Assembly (NCBI GenBank): GCA_050946835.1
Contig: JBMNVN010000003.1
Coordinates: 1-64,000, forward strand
Direction: 5' to 3'
From: UBA1447 sp002329225
GTDB taxonomy: Bacteria; Bacillota; Clostridia; Oscillospirales; Acutalibacteraceae
Length of the DNA: 64,000 bases
Below are positions 41,346-49,819 of the stretch, one piece after another; the stretch's first letter is position 1, and each line of letters starts with the position of its first letter. The notes beneath the pieces are model-generated. The model was given only the letters and a program-made list of their open reading frames with translations. It did no database searches and was not told the origin of the DNA. Both the position numbers and the translations under genes were made by a program.

Positions 41346-42323
41346 TTATGCAGCGGGGAGCAGACTTTTGTACTGATAGGCTCTGACATAGTCCACAACA
41401 AAGTTTGCAGGCCATTTTTCAGTATCCGTGATAACCCCCGTACCGTGTTTGTCGCCGCTTGCTACACCGTCTCTGCCGGACACTTCTACGGAAAGAATAA
41501 GCCATTCGGGATTGCGGGAGACACCGCCGAAGTTTGTGCGTCCGGATTCCACGCCGTCAATATAGAAGATGTACCAATCCTCGTTCCATTCCAAACCGTA
41601 GGTATGGAACTCCTCATATATATCGCCGCACACCCGATACTTGCCTATAGTGGCCCCCTGGGAGGCTTCCCCGTAGCCGTCAAACACTATGCCTGATACA
41701 ATGCTGTTCTCCATGCCGTATTTGACATCTTTATAAAAAGTGGATTCAAATACATCCACCTCGGTGCCGTCCATTCCGCTGCCGTCCTCGTTATAGGTCT
41801 CGTCATTGAGCAACCAAAAGGCCGCCCAAAGGCCGTGAGCGGCGGGCATTTTACAACGAACCTCAAAATACCCGTAGCACTGTTCGTAACGCCCTCTGGT
41901 GTCCATTCCGTAAGAATAATAACCGGGCCCTTTACCTCCGGCGCCCTCGGGAAGATACTCGGTTTTAATTGTCAGGCAGCCGTCATTCACCGACGCCATG
42001 CTTTCGTGCCAAAAACCGCCTTGACGGATTTCCGCACCGCCCCAAACGTAGTGGCCGCCCCAGTTGTTTAAATTGACCTCATTGCCGTCAAACTCGTCGG
42101 ACCAAACAAGCTCAAATTGATTGAGGTCAAGTTCCTGTCCGCGGGGTTTCATGCCCAGGTCAAAAACCAGCACGGTAAAAATCTGCCCGAATGCAAGAAG
42201 CAGGGCAACAAGTTTTTTGGGGCTTAATCCGCCGCTTTTTAAAATACTTAAAAAACGCTCCCAAAGCATTTCAACAGTTGCAGCCTGCCGTTTTGAAAAA
42301 ATCTTTGCAATTAACTCAATCAT
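41346..42323 (-). CDS. Membrane-anchored GH16 glycoside hydrolase
   Basis: A 325-residue protein with a cytoplasmic N terminus, a membrane helix at about 38-57 (LVALLLAFGQIFTVLVFDLG) and an outside GH16 jelly-roll (about 72-318). The catalytic ExDxxE motif is GTEVDVFES; also present are LVWSDEFDG, YGYFEVRCKMPAAHGLWAAFWLL and HTYGLEWNEDWYIFYIDGV. The beta-bulge ExDxxE form occurs in laminarinases, agarases and lichenases; beta-glucan is likely. AAAGGGG precedes the ATG. Confidence 0.92.
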   Translation of the reverse strand: MIELIAKIFSKRQAATVEMLWERFLSILKSGGLSPKKLVALLLAFGQIFTVLVFDLGMKPRGQELDLNQFELVWSDEFDGNEVNLNNWGGHYVWGGAEIRQGGFWHESMASVNDGCLTIKTEYLPEGAGGKGPGYYSYGMDTRGRYEQCYGYFEVRCKMPAAHGLWAAFWLLNDETYNEDGSGMDGTEVDVFESTFYKDVKYGMENSIVSGIVFDGYGEASQGATIGKYRVCGDIYEEFHTYGLEWNEDWYIFYIDGVESGRTNFGGVSRNPEWLILSVEVSGRDGVASGDKHGTGVITDTEKWPANFVVDYVRAYQYKSLLPAA

Positions 42324-42429
42324 AACTATCCCCTTTCAGCTTACCGTTTTTCACCTCAGTGGACGGCTTAACTTTATAACAAGGCGAAAGGCTTGTCAAT
42401 AGTTTGGGGCTTACGCTTTGGTATGAGTA

Positions 42430-42438
42430 TGGTATAAT
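42430..42438 (+). promoter_or_regulatory. Extended -10 promoter of the radical SAM maturase gene
   Basis: TGGTATAAT, within TATGGTATAAT, is identical to the last 11 bases of the CRISPR repeat in this window. It lies 40 bp before the ATG at 42478. Confidence 0.65.
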
Positions 42439-42477
42439 AAAAGCCCGATTACGCCATTGCCGGAGGGAAATGCCAAA

Positions 42478-43602
42478 ATGCAATACCTGACCCTAATGAT
42501 AAAACCCGCCTCCGGGTTGTGTAATATGAATTGCCGCTACTGTTTTTACCGTGATGTGAGTGAAAGCAGGGCGGAAAAATCTTTTGGTATAATGAATGCC
42601 GATACCGTGTCCGTTATACTTGAACGGGTTTTTGAGGCGGCGGAGAACGGGGTGCGCTTTATTTTTCAAGGCGGAGAACCTACTCTGGCGGGCTTGGATT
42701 TTTTTAAGAGTTTTGCCGAGAAAGTAAAGGCCGCCAACAATAAAGGTATAGTTGTATCTTACTCTGTTCAGACAAACGGCTTGAATATAGACGAGGACTT
42801 TGCCTCTTTTTTTGCAGAGAACAGGTTTTTAGTCGGCCTTTCTCTTGACGGGTATGCAGAATTACACGACTTTTTCAGACCTTCTCCGGGAGAGCAGCCG
42901 ACCCATGCCCGGGTTATGAAAACCGCAAAACTGTTTGACAAGCATAAGGTGGAGTATAATATTCTGGCGGTTGTCACCGCCCAAAGCGCAAAACACGGAG
43001 AAAAGGTGTACAACTTTTTTAAGACCTCCGGCCTGCGTTATTTGCAGTTCATCCCCTGCCTTGCCCCATTGGGGGAAGACCCTTTTGCCTTGCCCCACGC
43101 CCTGACTCCCGAACTCTATGAAGACTTTTTAATCTGCGTTTTTAAAAAATATTATGAAGATTTCATGGCGGGGGATTATATCAGCGTGCGGCTTTTTGAC
43201 AATCTGGTGAACATAGCCGCCGGGCATGAGCCGGAACAATGCGGCACTCTGGGTTTTTGTCCCGGTCAGCTTGTTATTGAAGCCGACGGCTCGGTTTTTC
43301 CCTGCGATTTTTACTGCTCGGACTATTGGCGGGTAGGCAATATAAAGGATATGAGCGTAGCGGAAATTGCCGAATCGGACAAAATGCGGGAATTCAGGAC
43401 CACCTCCCTGCACGGTGACGAAAGATGCAGGGACTGCGATGTGTTTTACCTGTGCCGGGGCGGCTGCCGTCGGGACAGGGATTTGAGCGTGTCGGGCAGC
43501 GCAGGAGAAAACATCTATTGCGACGCCCTTTATAATTTTTACAAATACGCCGAACCGTATCTGGCTAAGATTGTGCAAAAACTGCGGATCGGCGGAGTAT
43601 AA
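42478..43602 (+). CDS. Radical SAM/SPASM protein, anaerobic sulfatase maturase type
   Basis: A 374-residue enzyme. CNMNCRYCFYRDV near residue 15-27 holds the CxxxCxxC motif for the radical 4Fe4S cluster, FQGGEPTLAG is the SAM-binding GGE motif, and the C-terminal SPASM region has cysteines in CGTLGFCPG, CDFYCSD and CRDCDVFYLCRGGC for two further clusters. Family members convert the active-site Cys or Ser of sulfatases to formylglycine. No sulfatase is in this window, so the target is elsewhere or differs. ATG 42478 is used; GGAGGG lies eleven bases upstream. Confidence 0.9.
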   Translation: MQYLTLMIKPASGLCNMNCRYCFYRDVSESRAEKSFGIMNADTVSVILERVFEAAENGVRFIFQGGEPTLAGLDFFKSFAEKVKAANNKGIVVSYSVQTNGLNIDEDFASFFAENRFLVGLSLDGYAELHDFFRPSPGEQPTHARVMKTAKLFDKHKVEYNILAVVTAQSAKHGEKVYNFFKTSGLRYLQFIPCLAPLGEDPFALPHALTPELYEDFLICVFKKYYEDFMAGDYISVRLFDNLVNIAAGHEPEQCGTLGFCPGQLVIEADGSVFPCDFYCSDYWRVGNIKDMSVAEIAESDKMREFRTTSLHGDERCRDCDVFYLCRGGCRRDRDLSVSGSAGENIYCDALYNFYKYAEPYLAKIVQKLRIGGV

Positions 43603-43670
43603 AAAGCCTCCATAGAGGTAAAACCGGGCGGCGGCTGAGAGATTTTTTTCTTTAGAAAGGGGTTAATTTT

Positions 43671-44552
43671 ATGTCGGGACTTAAAACGGTTATTACCGGA
43701 GTGATTGCGTTTTTCACTACTCTTTATATGGCGGTGTCCACCCTGCTTTTCTCCCCTGTTGTTCACCCTCCCATTGAGGAAAAGGCGCAGGACGACATAA
43801 GGATTTTAAGTTTTAATATCCGCTGTGCAAATGTGGGGATTCACCAATGGGACGACCGTATAGGGGCCGTCACGGGGGCCATCAGAGCCATCGCTCCGGA
43901 CTCTTTCGGCGTTCAGGAGGCGACTCCCCAATGGATGGAAGCCCTCAGAGAAGAATTGCCGGAATATGCCGATGTGGGAGTAGGAAGGGATGACGGAGTA
44001 AACCGGGGAGAATTTTCCGCCATATTTTACCTTAAAGACCGGTATGAGGGTCTTGATTACGGCACATTCTGGTTGTCGGAAACTCCCGATGAGCCTTCTT
44101 CAGGTTGGGATGCGTCCTGTAAACGGATTTGCACTTGGATTGTGCTGAAAAACAAAGGAACCGGCGCTCAATACGCCCACCTGAATACGCATTTTGACCA
44201 CCTGGGTATAAAAGCCCGAAAAAACAGCGCGGATATGATATTGGCAAAAGCCGCCGAGTTTGACCTGCCCGCAGTTTGCACGGGCGACTTTAATGCCGTT
44301 GAGTTCTCCTCCGCCTATAATCGGCTCGTTGGCGGACAACTGAAAAACGTCAAATACTCCGCCCCGGACACCATGAGCGCACCCACCTTTAACAACGGTT
44401 ACAACATCAAGCGCTTCGGCGCGATTTACGACCATATTTTAATTAACGACGGCTTTGAAGCCCGGGTTTATCGGGTGGTGACCGAAAAGTTTGACGGCAT
44501 GCTCCCCTCTGACCATTACCCCGTTTATACAGATTTGAGCTTGGTAAGTTGA
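43671..44552 (+). CDS. Membrane-anchored endonuclease/exonuclease/phosphatase-family protein
   Basis: A 293-residue protein with an N-terminal membrane segment (about 5-30) and an EEP domain: LSFNIRC, the metal Glu in VQEATP, THFDHLG, GDFNAVEFS and the final SDHYPVYTDL His. The fold covers nucleases, sphingomyelinases and phosphoinositide phosphatases; the extracellular position suggests a lipid or nucleotide phosphoester. AAAGGGG before the ATG. It lies 68 bp after the radical SAM gene. Confidence 0.88.
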   Translation: MSGLKTVITGVIAFFTTLYMAVSTLLFSPVVHPPIEEKAQDDIRILSFNIRCANVGIHQWDDRIGAVTGAIRAIAPDSFGVQEATPQWMEALREELPEYADVGVGRDDGVNRGEFSAIFYLKDRYEGLDYGTFWLSETPDEPSSGWDASCKRICTWIVLKNKGTGAQYAHLNTHFDHLGIKARKNSADMILAKAAEFDLPAVCTGDFNAVEFSSAYNRLVGGQLKNVKYSAPDTMSAPTFNNGYNIKRFGAIYDHILINDGFEARVYRVVTEKFDGMLPSDHYPVYTDLSLVS

Positions 44553-44570
44553 ACAGGAAATAATATCTAA

Positions 44571-44606
44571 AAAGCGGCTGAGTTTTTGCCTCAGCCGCTT
44601 TTTTTG
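44571..44606. terminator. Bidirectional terminator between EEP gene and uppP
   Basis: AAAGCGGCTGAG (44571-44582) pairs perfectly with CTCAGCCGCTTT (44590-44601), followed by TTTTT on the plus strand and TTAGATATT on the minus strand. Confidence 0.85.
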
Positions 44607-44615
44607 ATTGCACCG

Positions 44616-45449
44616 TTAAGCTCTTAAGTATTTTATTAAAAACCAGACGGCTACGATGAGGCCGAGGGCGATTCTGTACCAGCCGAACACTTTAAAGTCG
44701 TGCTTTTTAATGTAGCCCATCAGGAATTTGATAGCGAGGATTGAAACCGCAAAGGCGGTTATCATTCCGACCGCAAGAACGGCCAATTCGGCGCCGGAAA
44801 AATGAAAGCCGAATTTAATCAGTTTAAGCAGGCTTGCCGCCCCCATGGCGGGAATGGCAAGAAAGAAGGTAAACTCCGCAGCCACCGCACGGGAAGTGCC
44901 AATTAACAGAGCGCCGATGATGGTGGCGCCGGAACGGGATGTGCCGGGGATAAGGGCAAGCATTTGAAAAACGCCGATAATAAAGGCGGTTTTATAGCTG
45001 AGATCTGTGAGGCTGTCCGTTTTGGGCGTACGGTTTTTATTGCGGCTTTCTATAATGATGAACAATATGCCGTATAAAACCAATGTTACCGCTACGGTAA
45101 CGGGGTTATAGAACAGCTCGTCAATCTTATCATCAAACAACAAGCCCACTACTCCCGCCGGGATAGACGCCACGGCGACTTTAAGCCAAAGCAGCCAGGT
45201 GTTTTTCTTTTCTTCCGGCGATTTTTTCAGAGCAAAGGGATTGAGTTTGTTAAAGTAGAGCAGAACAACCGCCATAATTGCGCCCAACTGAATAACCACC
45301 AAAAACATCTCTTTAAATTCTTCACTGACCTTGAGTTTTAAAAACTCGTCAACAAGAATCATATGGCCCGTACTGCTGATAGGGAGCCACTCCGTTATGC
45401 CTTCCACTATTCCGAGGATAATCGCTTTAATAATCTCTAAAAAATGCAT
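44616..45449 (-). CDS. uppP: Undecaprenyl-diphosphate phosphatase
   Basis: Recycles the lipid carrier of wall synthesis by dephosphorylating undecaprenyl diphosphate; also called BacA. The 277-residue polytopic membrane protein has the motif GIVEGITEWLPISSTGHMILVDEF near the N terminus and the second LIPGTSRSGATIIGALLIG. About eight membrane segments are apparent. CGGAGG eight bases before ATG. Confidence 0.96.
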   Translation of the reverse strand: MHFLEIIKAIILGIVEGITEWLPISSTGHMILVDEFLKLKVSEEFKEMFLVVIQLGAIMAVVLLYFNKLNPFALKKSPEEKKNTWLLWLKVAVASIPAGVVGLLFDDKIDELFYNPVTVAVTLVLYGILFIIIESRNKNRTPKTDSLTDLSYKTAFIIGVFQMLALIPGTSRSGATIIGALLIGTSRAVAAEFTFFLAIPAMGAASLLKLIKFGFHFSGAELAVLAVGMITAFAVSILAIKFLMGYIKKHDFKVFGWYRIALGLIVAVWFLIKYLRA

Positions 45450-45498
45450 TGCCGCCTCCGATTAATCCGGCAGTTTTATGCCTGCCGATTTTTCTTTT

Positions 45499-46161
45499 TT
45501 ATTCAGATTGCCGCCCTTTAAAGTTTATCGTTACGGTTCCGCTTTCGGAACTAACCGTAAGGGAGTTTTCCGCCTTTTCGTCTTCCGATTTATATTTGTT
45601 TTCAACGGCGGCTCCGTCAATGGTAACACTGCCGCTAACAACGGATATATCTTTGTTATAGCTTTCGCCGGCTTCCGGTATGTTCATAATAATGTTGCCC
45701 GAGTCGGTTTTTATTTTAAACTCCTTAGCCGCTATACCCTCAAAGCTGATTTCACCCGAAACGCCGGTGGCGGAAAGAAGTTCCGGCCCGGCGTCTTTGG
45801 GGTAATAGACCTTCAGATAATCGTTTTTGCCCGGTGCATTGATATAAAACAAAAGGCGGTTGGCAGTTTCCGTCACGGTAAGTTTGCCCTGTTCATTTGT
45901 GAATGTTATGTTGCCCGCCCTGCTCACCATAAACTCCAAACCGTAGTCATCGGCGGCGATGAACTGAACATCAAGATTGTCCGTTTTAAGCTCAATTTCG
46001 GTAAACTTGCGCAAATCCTTGTTGGAAAACAACTGAACCTCGCTCACAAGGGCAATGTGGTTCCCGGTATCATCGGAATAAACAACAACCGATGCGGCGG
46101 CAAAAAGTATGCCGAGGGCCAACACCACGCAGACTGCGATAATAATCAGTGTTTTTTTCAT
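45499..46161 (-). CDS. Exported DUF4097-like beta-strand repeat protein
   Basis: A 220-residue protein with an N-terminal membrane segment (about 3-25) and a beta-helix-like body of alternating short strands (GNITFTNEQGKLTVTE, GVSGEISFEGI, DSGNIIMNIPE, VVSGSVTIDGA, ESGTVTINF), the pattern of DUF4097 proteins. Such proteins often lie in envelope-stress operons. It is upstream of uppP on the same strand by 49 bp. Confidence 0.72.
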   Translation of the reverse strand: MKKTLIIIAVCVVLALGILFAAASVVVYSDDTGNHIALVSEVQLFSNKDLRKFTEIELKTDNLDVQFIAADDYGLEFMVSRAGNITFTNEQGKLTVTETANRLLFYINAPGKNDYLKVYYPKDAGPELLSATGVSGEISFEGIAAKEFKIKTDSGNIIMNIPEAGESYNKDISVVSGSVTIDGAAVENKYKSEDEKAENSLTVSSESGTVTINFKGRQSE

Positions 46162-46294
46162 AAACCCGCCCCCTACTTAGAATATTCATTCGTTCAATAG
46201 AGTACCAAAAAACGGATGTTTTTTCAATAAAACAATGTATCATTTTAGAGAGTTTGATTATTTGTTTCAAAAGAACAATATACCCGGATGTTAA

Positions 46295-46323
46295 TTGACA
46301 TAAGTCCGATATAGGTGTAAGCT
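46295..46323 (+). promoter_or_regulatory. Promoter of the Mrp/NifX-like operon
   Basis: TTGACA (46295-46300), 17-bp spacer, TAAGCT (46318-46323). The -35 is perfect and the -10 is weak. Confidence 0.45.
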
Positions 46324-46372
46324 ATCTGTCGGAACAAAGTTCAATTATTTACGGAAAAGAGGAAACCGGCAC

Positions 46373-47206
46373 ATGACTCAATCTTGCAACAACAATTGCG
46401 AAAGCTGCGGTTCGGACTGCGCAGACAGACAAAAGGCACAAAATGATTTTACTGCCCCGGCTCACGAGATGAGCAATATTAAAAAGGTCATCGGGGTTGT
46501 AAGCGGCAAGGGCGGTGTAGGTAAATCCATGATAACCTCCCTGCTTGCCGTTACTATGAACAGGCTGGCTTATAAAACCGCCGTTTTGGACGCCGATGTA
46601 ACCGGCCCGTCTATCCCCAAGGCCTTCGGTCTTAAAGAAAAGGCCCAAGGTAATGAATTGGGGCTGTTCCCCGTCAGGAGCAAAACCGGGGTGGAGATAA
46701 TGTCGGTAAACCTGCTCTTGAAAAAAGAAACCGACCCGGTGGTTTGGCGGGGTCCGATTATAGCCAACACCGTAAAACAGTTTTGGACCGAGGTTGTTTG
46801 GGGCGATGTGGACTTTATGTTCATCGATATGCCCCCCGGAACCGGCGATGTGGCTTTAACGGTGTTTCAGAGCGTTCCCGTGGACGGAATAATAATCGTA
46901 ACCTCCCCGCAGGAGTTGGTATCCATGATTGTTTCAAAGGCGGTAAAAATGGCCGAAATGATGAATATTCCGGTGCTGGGCATTGTGGAAAACATGTCCT
47001 ACTTTAAGGCGCCGGATACCGGTACGGAGTATAAGATTTTCGGCGACAGCCATTTGGAAGAGACTGCGGAAAAGCACGGACTGGAGATTTTGGCTAAAAT
47101 ACCCGTTGAGCCCAAACTTTCCGCCGCCTGCGACAAAGGCTTGATAGAGCTGTTTGAAGGGGCTTGGCTTGAGCCTTTAGGTAAAACTTTGGAAAATTTG
47201 TTATAG
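46373..47206 (+). CDS. Mrp/NBP35-family Fe-S carrier P-loop protein
   Basis: A 277-residue MinD-type ATPase of the Mrp/ApbC group which transfers Fe-S clusters. The deviant Walker A is SGKGGVGKSMITS, followed by DADVTGPSIPK and FIDMPPGTGDVAL. The N terminus has four cysteines (CNNNCESCGSDC), as in NBP35-type forms. The usual CxxC near the C terminus is not evident: only one Cys (SAACDKG) is found there. It lies 14 bp before the NifX-like gene. Confidence 0.92.
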   Translation: MTQSCNNNCESCGSDCADRQKAQNDFTAPAHEMSNIKKVIGVVSGKGGVGKSMITSLLAVTMNRLAYKTAVLDADVTGPSIPKAFGLKEKAQGNELGLFPVRSKTGVEIMSVNLLLKKETDPVVWRGPIIANTVKQFWTEVVWGDVDFMFIDMPPGTGDVALTVFQSVPVDGIIIVTSPQELVSMIVSKAVKMAEMMNIPVLGIVENMSYFKAPDTGTEYKIFGDSHLEETAEKHGLEILAKIPVEPKLSAACDKGLIELFEGAWLEPLGKTLENLL

Positions 47207-47220
47207 AGGAGTATTTAAAA

Positions 47221-47577
47221 ATGAAGATTGCGATTGCAAGCGAAGGTAAAACGGTAACAGGTCATTTCGGTCATTGTGAAAGCTTTAATATTTTTGAAGC
47301 GGAAGACGGAAAAGTTGTTTCATCAACAAACATAGCAAACCCGGGGCATAAGCCCGGCTTTTTGCCCAGCTTTCTAAACGAATTGGGAGTTAATGTGATT
47401 ATCGCCGGCGGAATGGGCGGGCGCGCTGTAGAATTGTTTAACGAAAAAGGCATTGAAGTAGTTCTGGGCGTAACGGGGACTGCGGAACAGGCGGCCAACG
47501 ACTATCTTCAGGGCAAACTCCAACCGGGCGGCTCTATCTGCCATGAACATATGCACAAAGATTCCTGCCACGGTTAA
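47221..47577 (+). CDS. NifB/NifX-family metallocluster-binding protein
   Basis: A 118-residue protein of the dinitrogenase iron-molybdenum cofactor family (RNase H-like fold): MKIAIASEGKTVTGHFGHCESFNIFE, then GVNVIIAGGMGGRAVELFNEKGIEV. A metal-binding tail CHEHMHKDSCHG ends it. Such proteins occur widely outside nitrogen fixation beside Mrp ATPases; no nif genes are here. GAGGAG at ten bases supports the ATG. Confidence 0.9.
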   Translation: MKIAIASEGKTVTGHFGHCESFNIFEAEDGKVVSSTNIANPGHKPGFLPSFLNELGVNVIIAGGMGGRAVELFNEKGIEVVLGVTGTAEQAANDYLQGKLQPGGSICHEHMHKDSCHG

Positions 47578-47621
47578 AATTCTTCTGCGTGATATTGTCA
47601 CGGAAGAGCCATCGACTTTTT

Positions 47622-47630
47622 GCTATACTT
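47622..47630 (+). promoter_or_regulatory. Extended -10 promoter of the peroxiredoxin gene
   Basis: TGCTATACT, about 54 bp before the ATG at 47684. No clear -35. Confidence 0.5.
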
Positions 47631-47683
47631 TAATTGCTTGTACGGAGAGTAAGAGCTTTTAAAAATTAAAGGAGGAAAAGAAG

Positions 47684-48355
47684 ATGGAAGATAATGTAAG
47701 AATGCCGTTAATCGGTGAGGCGGCACCGGCTTTTACCGCTGTAACCACCCAGGGGATCATCAACTTCCCTGAAGATTACGCAGGCAAATGGGTCATCCTT
47801 TTCTCTCACCCGGCGGATTTTACCCCGGTGTGTACAACCGAGTTTATGACTTTTGCCAGTATGGCGGATGAGTTTAAGGCCCTCAATACCGAACTTATAG
47901 GCCTTTCGGTTGACTCCCTGTATGCACACATTGCCTGGTTGCGCAAGATCCAGGAGCTTGAGTGGAACGGCATGAAAAATGTCGAGGTTAAGTTCCCGCT
48001 GATTGAGGACATCCGTATGGACGTTGCCAAGAAGTACGGAATGATTCAGCCCGGTCAATCCAATACCCAGGCGGTAAGAGCCGTATTTGTGATTGATCCG
48101 GAAGGGAAGATAAGGACAATCCTTTACTATCCCCTTTCCACGGGCAGAAACTTTGACGAACTCAGGAGAATTGTCCAGGCCCTGCAAAAGGCGGACAAAG
48201 ACAATGTTGCTACCCCCGCCGACTGGAGACCGGGCGATGACACCATCGTACCCACCGCCGGTTCCTGCGGTACTGCGAAAGAGAGAATGGAGTCCAAGGA
48301 CGAAGACAAATATTGCCTGGATTGGTTCATGTGCTTTAACAGAGAGAAAAAGTAA
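47684..48355 (+). CDS. Peroxiredoxin, archaeal/Prx6-like type
   Basis: Reduces hydrogen peroxide and organic peroxides. The 223-residue protein has peroxidatic Cys50 in SHPADFTPVCTTEF and the family extension YPLSTGRNFDELRRIVQALQ. C-terminal cysteines at 195, 211 and 217 include a pair spaced as in the Aeropyrum pernix thioredoxin peroxidase (207 and 213), which serve as resolving residues. GGAGGAAAAGAAG before ATG. It follows the NifX-like gene, but with its own promoter. Confidence 0.93.
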   Translation: MEDNVRMPLIGEAAPAFTAVTTQGIINFPEDYAGKWVILFSHPADFTPVCTTEFMTFASMADEFKALNTELIGLSVDSLYAHIAWLRKIQELEWNGMKNVEVKFPLIEDIRMDVAKKYGMIQPGQSNTQAVRAVFVIDPEGKIRTILYYPLSTGRNFDELRRIVQALQKADKDNVATPADWRPGDDTIVPTAGSCGTAKERMESKDEDKYCLDWFMCFNREKK

Positions 48356-48375
48356 ATTTCAGACACAAATAATTC

Positions 48376-48407
48376 GGGGTTGCGGTTTAGCCGCAACCCC
48401 TGTTTTT
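48376..48407. terminator. Terminator after peroxiredoxin gene
   Basis: GGGGTTGCGG (48376-48385) pairs perfectly with CCGCAACCCC (48391-48400), followed by TGTTTTT on the plus strand. It also faces the convergent phosphoesterase gene. Confidence 0.85.
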
Positions 48408-48419
48408 ATTGTTTAAGTT

Positions 48420-49610
48420 TTAAAACTGTTTTTGAATGACATTGATAAGTTCTACAAGGTCGGTCAGGATGAGATAAAGTCTGAAAGTGAGGCGGCCGAG
48501 ATGATAGTCAAATAAGCTCTTTTCGCTGAGTCCGGGCAGTTCGCTGCCGGGTTTTACGGCAAGATCCGCCGCAGTAACGCGCTCGAGTTCATAGTAAAAC
48601 GGCCAATCTTCATACACGGTGAAAAGTGTGGCGCCGCGGACATTGTCATTGCCGTAGGATTCATAGCTGGAGCCGGCGCACTGGATAATATCCACGCCTT
48701 TGTAATCCACTACAAAAGAGTTTGTATGGTCGTGCCCCGTTGCGCAGCCCATAACATCACAACGCTCCACAAAAGCGTCCCACTGGCCTTCATTATCCAT
48801 AGAGGGGCAGGGAATCTCCTGCAGTATGCCTTTAACTTTTAAGGGGTTGGGAACGATACTGTAGCTGACACCGTTGGAGAAATTTCTGCTGGCCTTCCCC
48901 AGATTCGGGGTTCTGAAATACATTGCTTCAAAAACTTCGGCAACAATAATATGCTGGAAAGCAAGGGAGGGAACCAACGCTCCGCCGTTTGCCGCCTGAA
49001 GCTCTTTGCTCCTGTTGACATACCATTCTACCTGGTCAGCTCTGACACAGTCATAACCGCTCGTGCCGTCCGCAAAGGTAGCATAGGCGCCGGAATCAAA
49101 AAGCCATATATTAAATGCGGTTTTGGAACCGTCCGAGCTTTTTACCTCCAGGTTATGGGTACCGCAGCCGTGGAGGGCGGGCACCTCGTCAAAGGCCAGG
49201 CAGCCGGGATATTTTTGGTATTCCTCTAAAATCTGTTCCGGTGTCATGTTGGAACACTCGGAATCATGGTTACCCAAAACCAGGGAAAACTTAATATTCC
49301 TTTCAATAAGAGGAGTGAGCATTTGCTCATAGGCACGTACATCGGGGGTAACAATGTTGTCCCCGCCGAAAATTACCAAATCGGGCTGAGTAGCATCCAG
49401 AGCCTCATTAAGGAACTGAATCATCGCCTGTTTCATCGGATAAACATCCTGAACATCAGCGATGAACAGAATCTTAAATTTGCCGTCATCGTTAAACCTT
49501 AGCCCCCCGCCGGCACCGACGGCAGACGGAGCGGCCGGTAAAGCAACGGCCGAAGTCAATAGCAGCGTCACAAGCAATACTGCCAGAATTGCGGAAAAAA
49601 TCTTTTTCAT
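48420..49610 (-). CDS. Secreted metallophosphoesterase
   Basis: A 396-residue exported enzyme. Signal peptide at about 1-28 (MKKIFSAILAVLLVTLLLTS). The calcineurin-like core shows IADVQD, GGDNIVTPD, LGNHDSE, FQHI and GHDH metal motifs; the usual first DxH reads DVQ, as in the Dcr2/PPT-type subgroup of these enzymes. ATG 49610 with GGAGGAATAGTAATT upstream is chosen over a longer frame to 49760. The C terminus has a hydrophobic helix that may touch the membrane. Confidence 0.88.
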   Translation of the reverse strand: MKKIFSAILAVLLVTLLLTSAVALPAAPSAVGAGGGLRFNDDGKFKILFIADVQDVYPMKQAMIQFLNEALDATQPDLVIFGGDNIVTPDVRAYEQMLTPLIERNIKFSLVLGNHDSECSNMTPEQILEEYQKYPGCLAFDEVPALHGCGTHNLEVKSSDGSKTAFNIWLFDSGAYATFADGTSGYDCVRADQVEWYVNRSKELQAANGGALVPSLAFQHIIVAEVFEAMYFRTPNLGKASRNFSNGVSYSIVPNPLKVKGILQEIPCPSMDNEGQWDAFVERCDVMGCATGHDHTNSFVVDYKGVDIIQCAGSSYESYGNDNVRGATLFTVYEDWPFYYELERVTAADLAVKPGSELPGLSEKSLFDYHLGRLTFRLYLILTDLVELINVIQKQF

Positions 49611-49772
49611 AATTACTATTCCTCCATATATTTCAGGTGTTCCCGAAGAACATCTTCTTAACTTTAGCACAGCAGTAAGAAATAAACAAGGGGTTTGCTT
49701 CACGTGGAGGTTTTGCAACTGCAAACCGATTTGTATGTGCAAATTCATGCCGTTGAGCATCGGATAAAAAGA

Positions 49773-49811
49773 AAGCGGCTTGTTCAGAGAAAACTCATTG
49801 ACAAGCCGCTT
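49773..49811 (-). terminator. Terminator of hppA
   Basis: AAGCGGCTTGT (49773-49783) pairs perfectly with ACAAGCCGCTT (49801-49811). On the minus strand TCTTTTTATCC follows. It starts 9 bp past the hppA stop. Confidence 0.8.
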
Positions 49812-49819
49812 AATTATTT

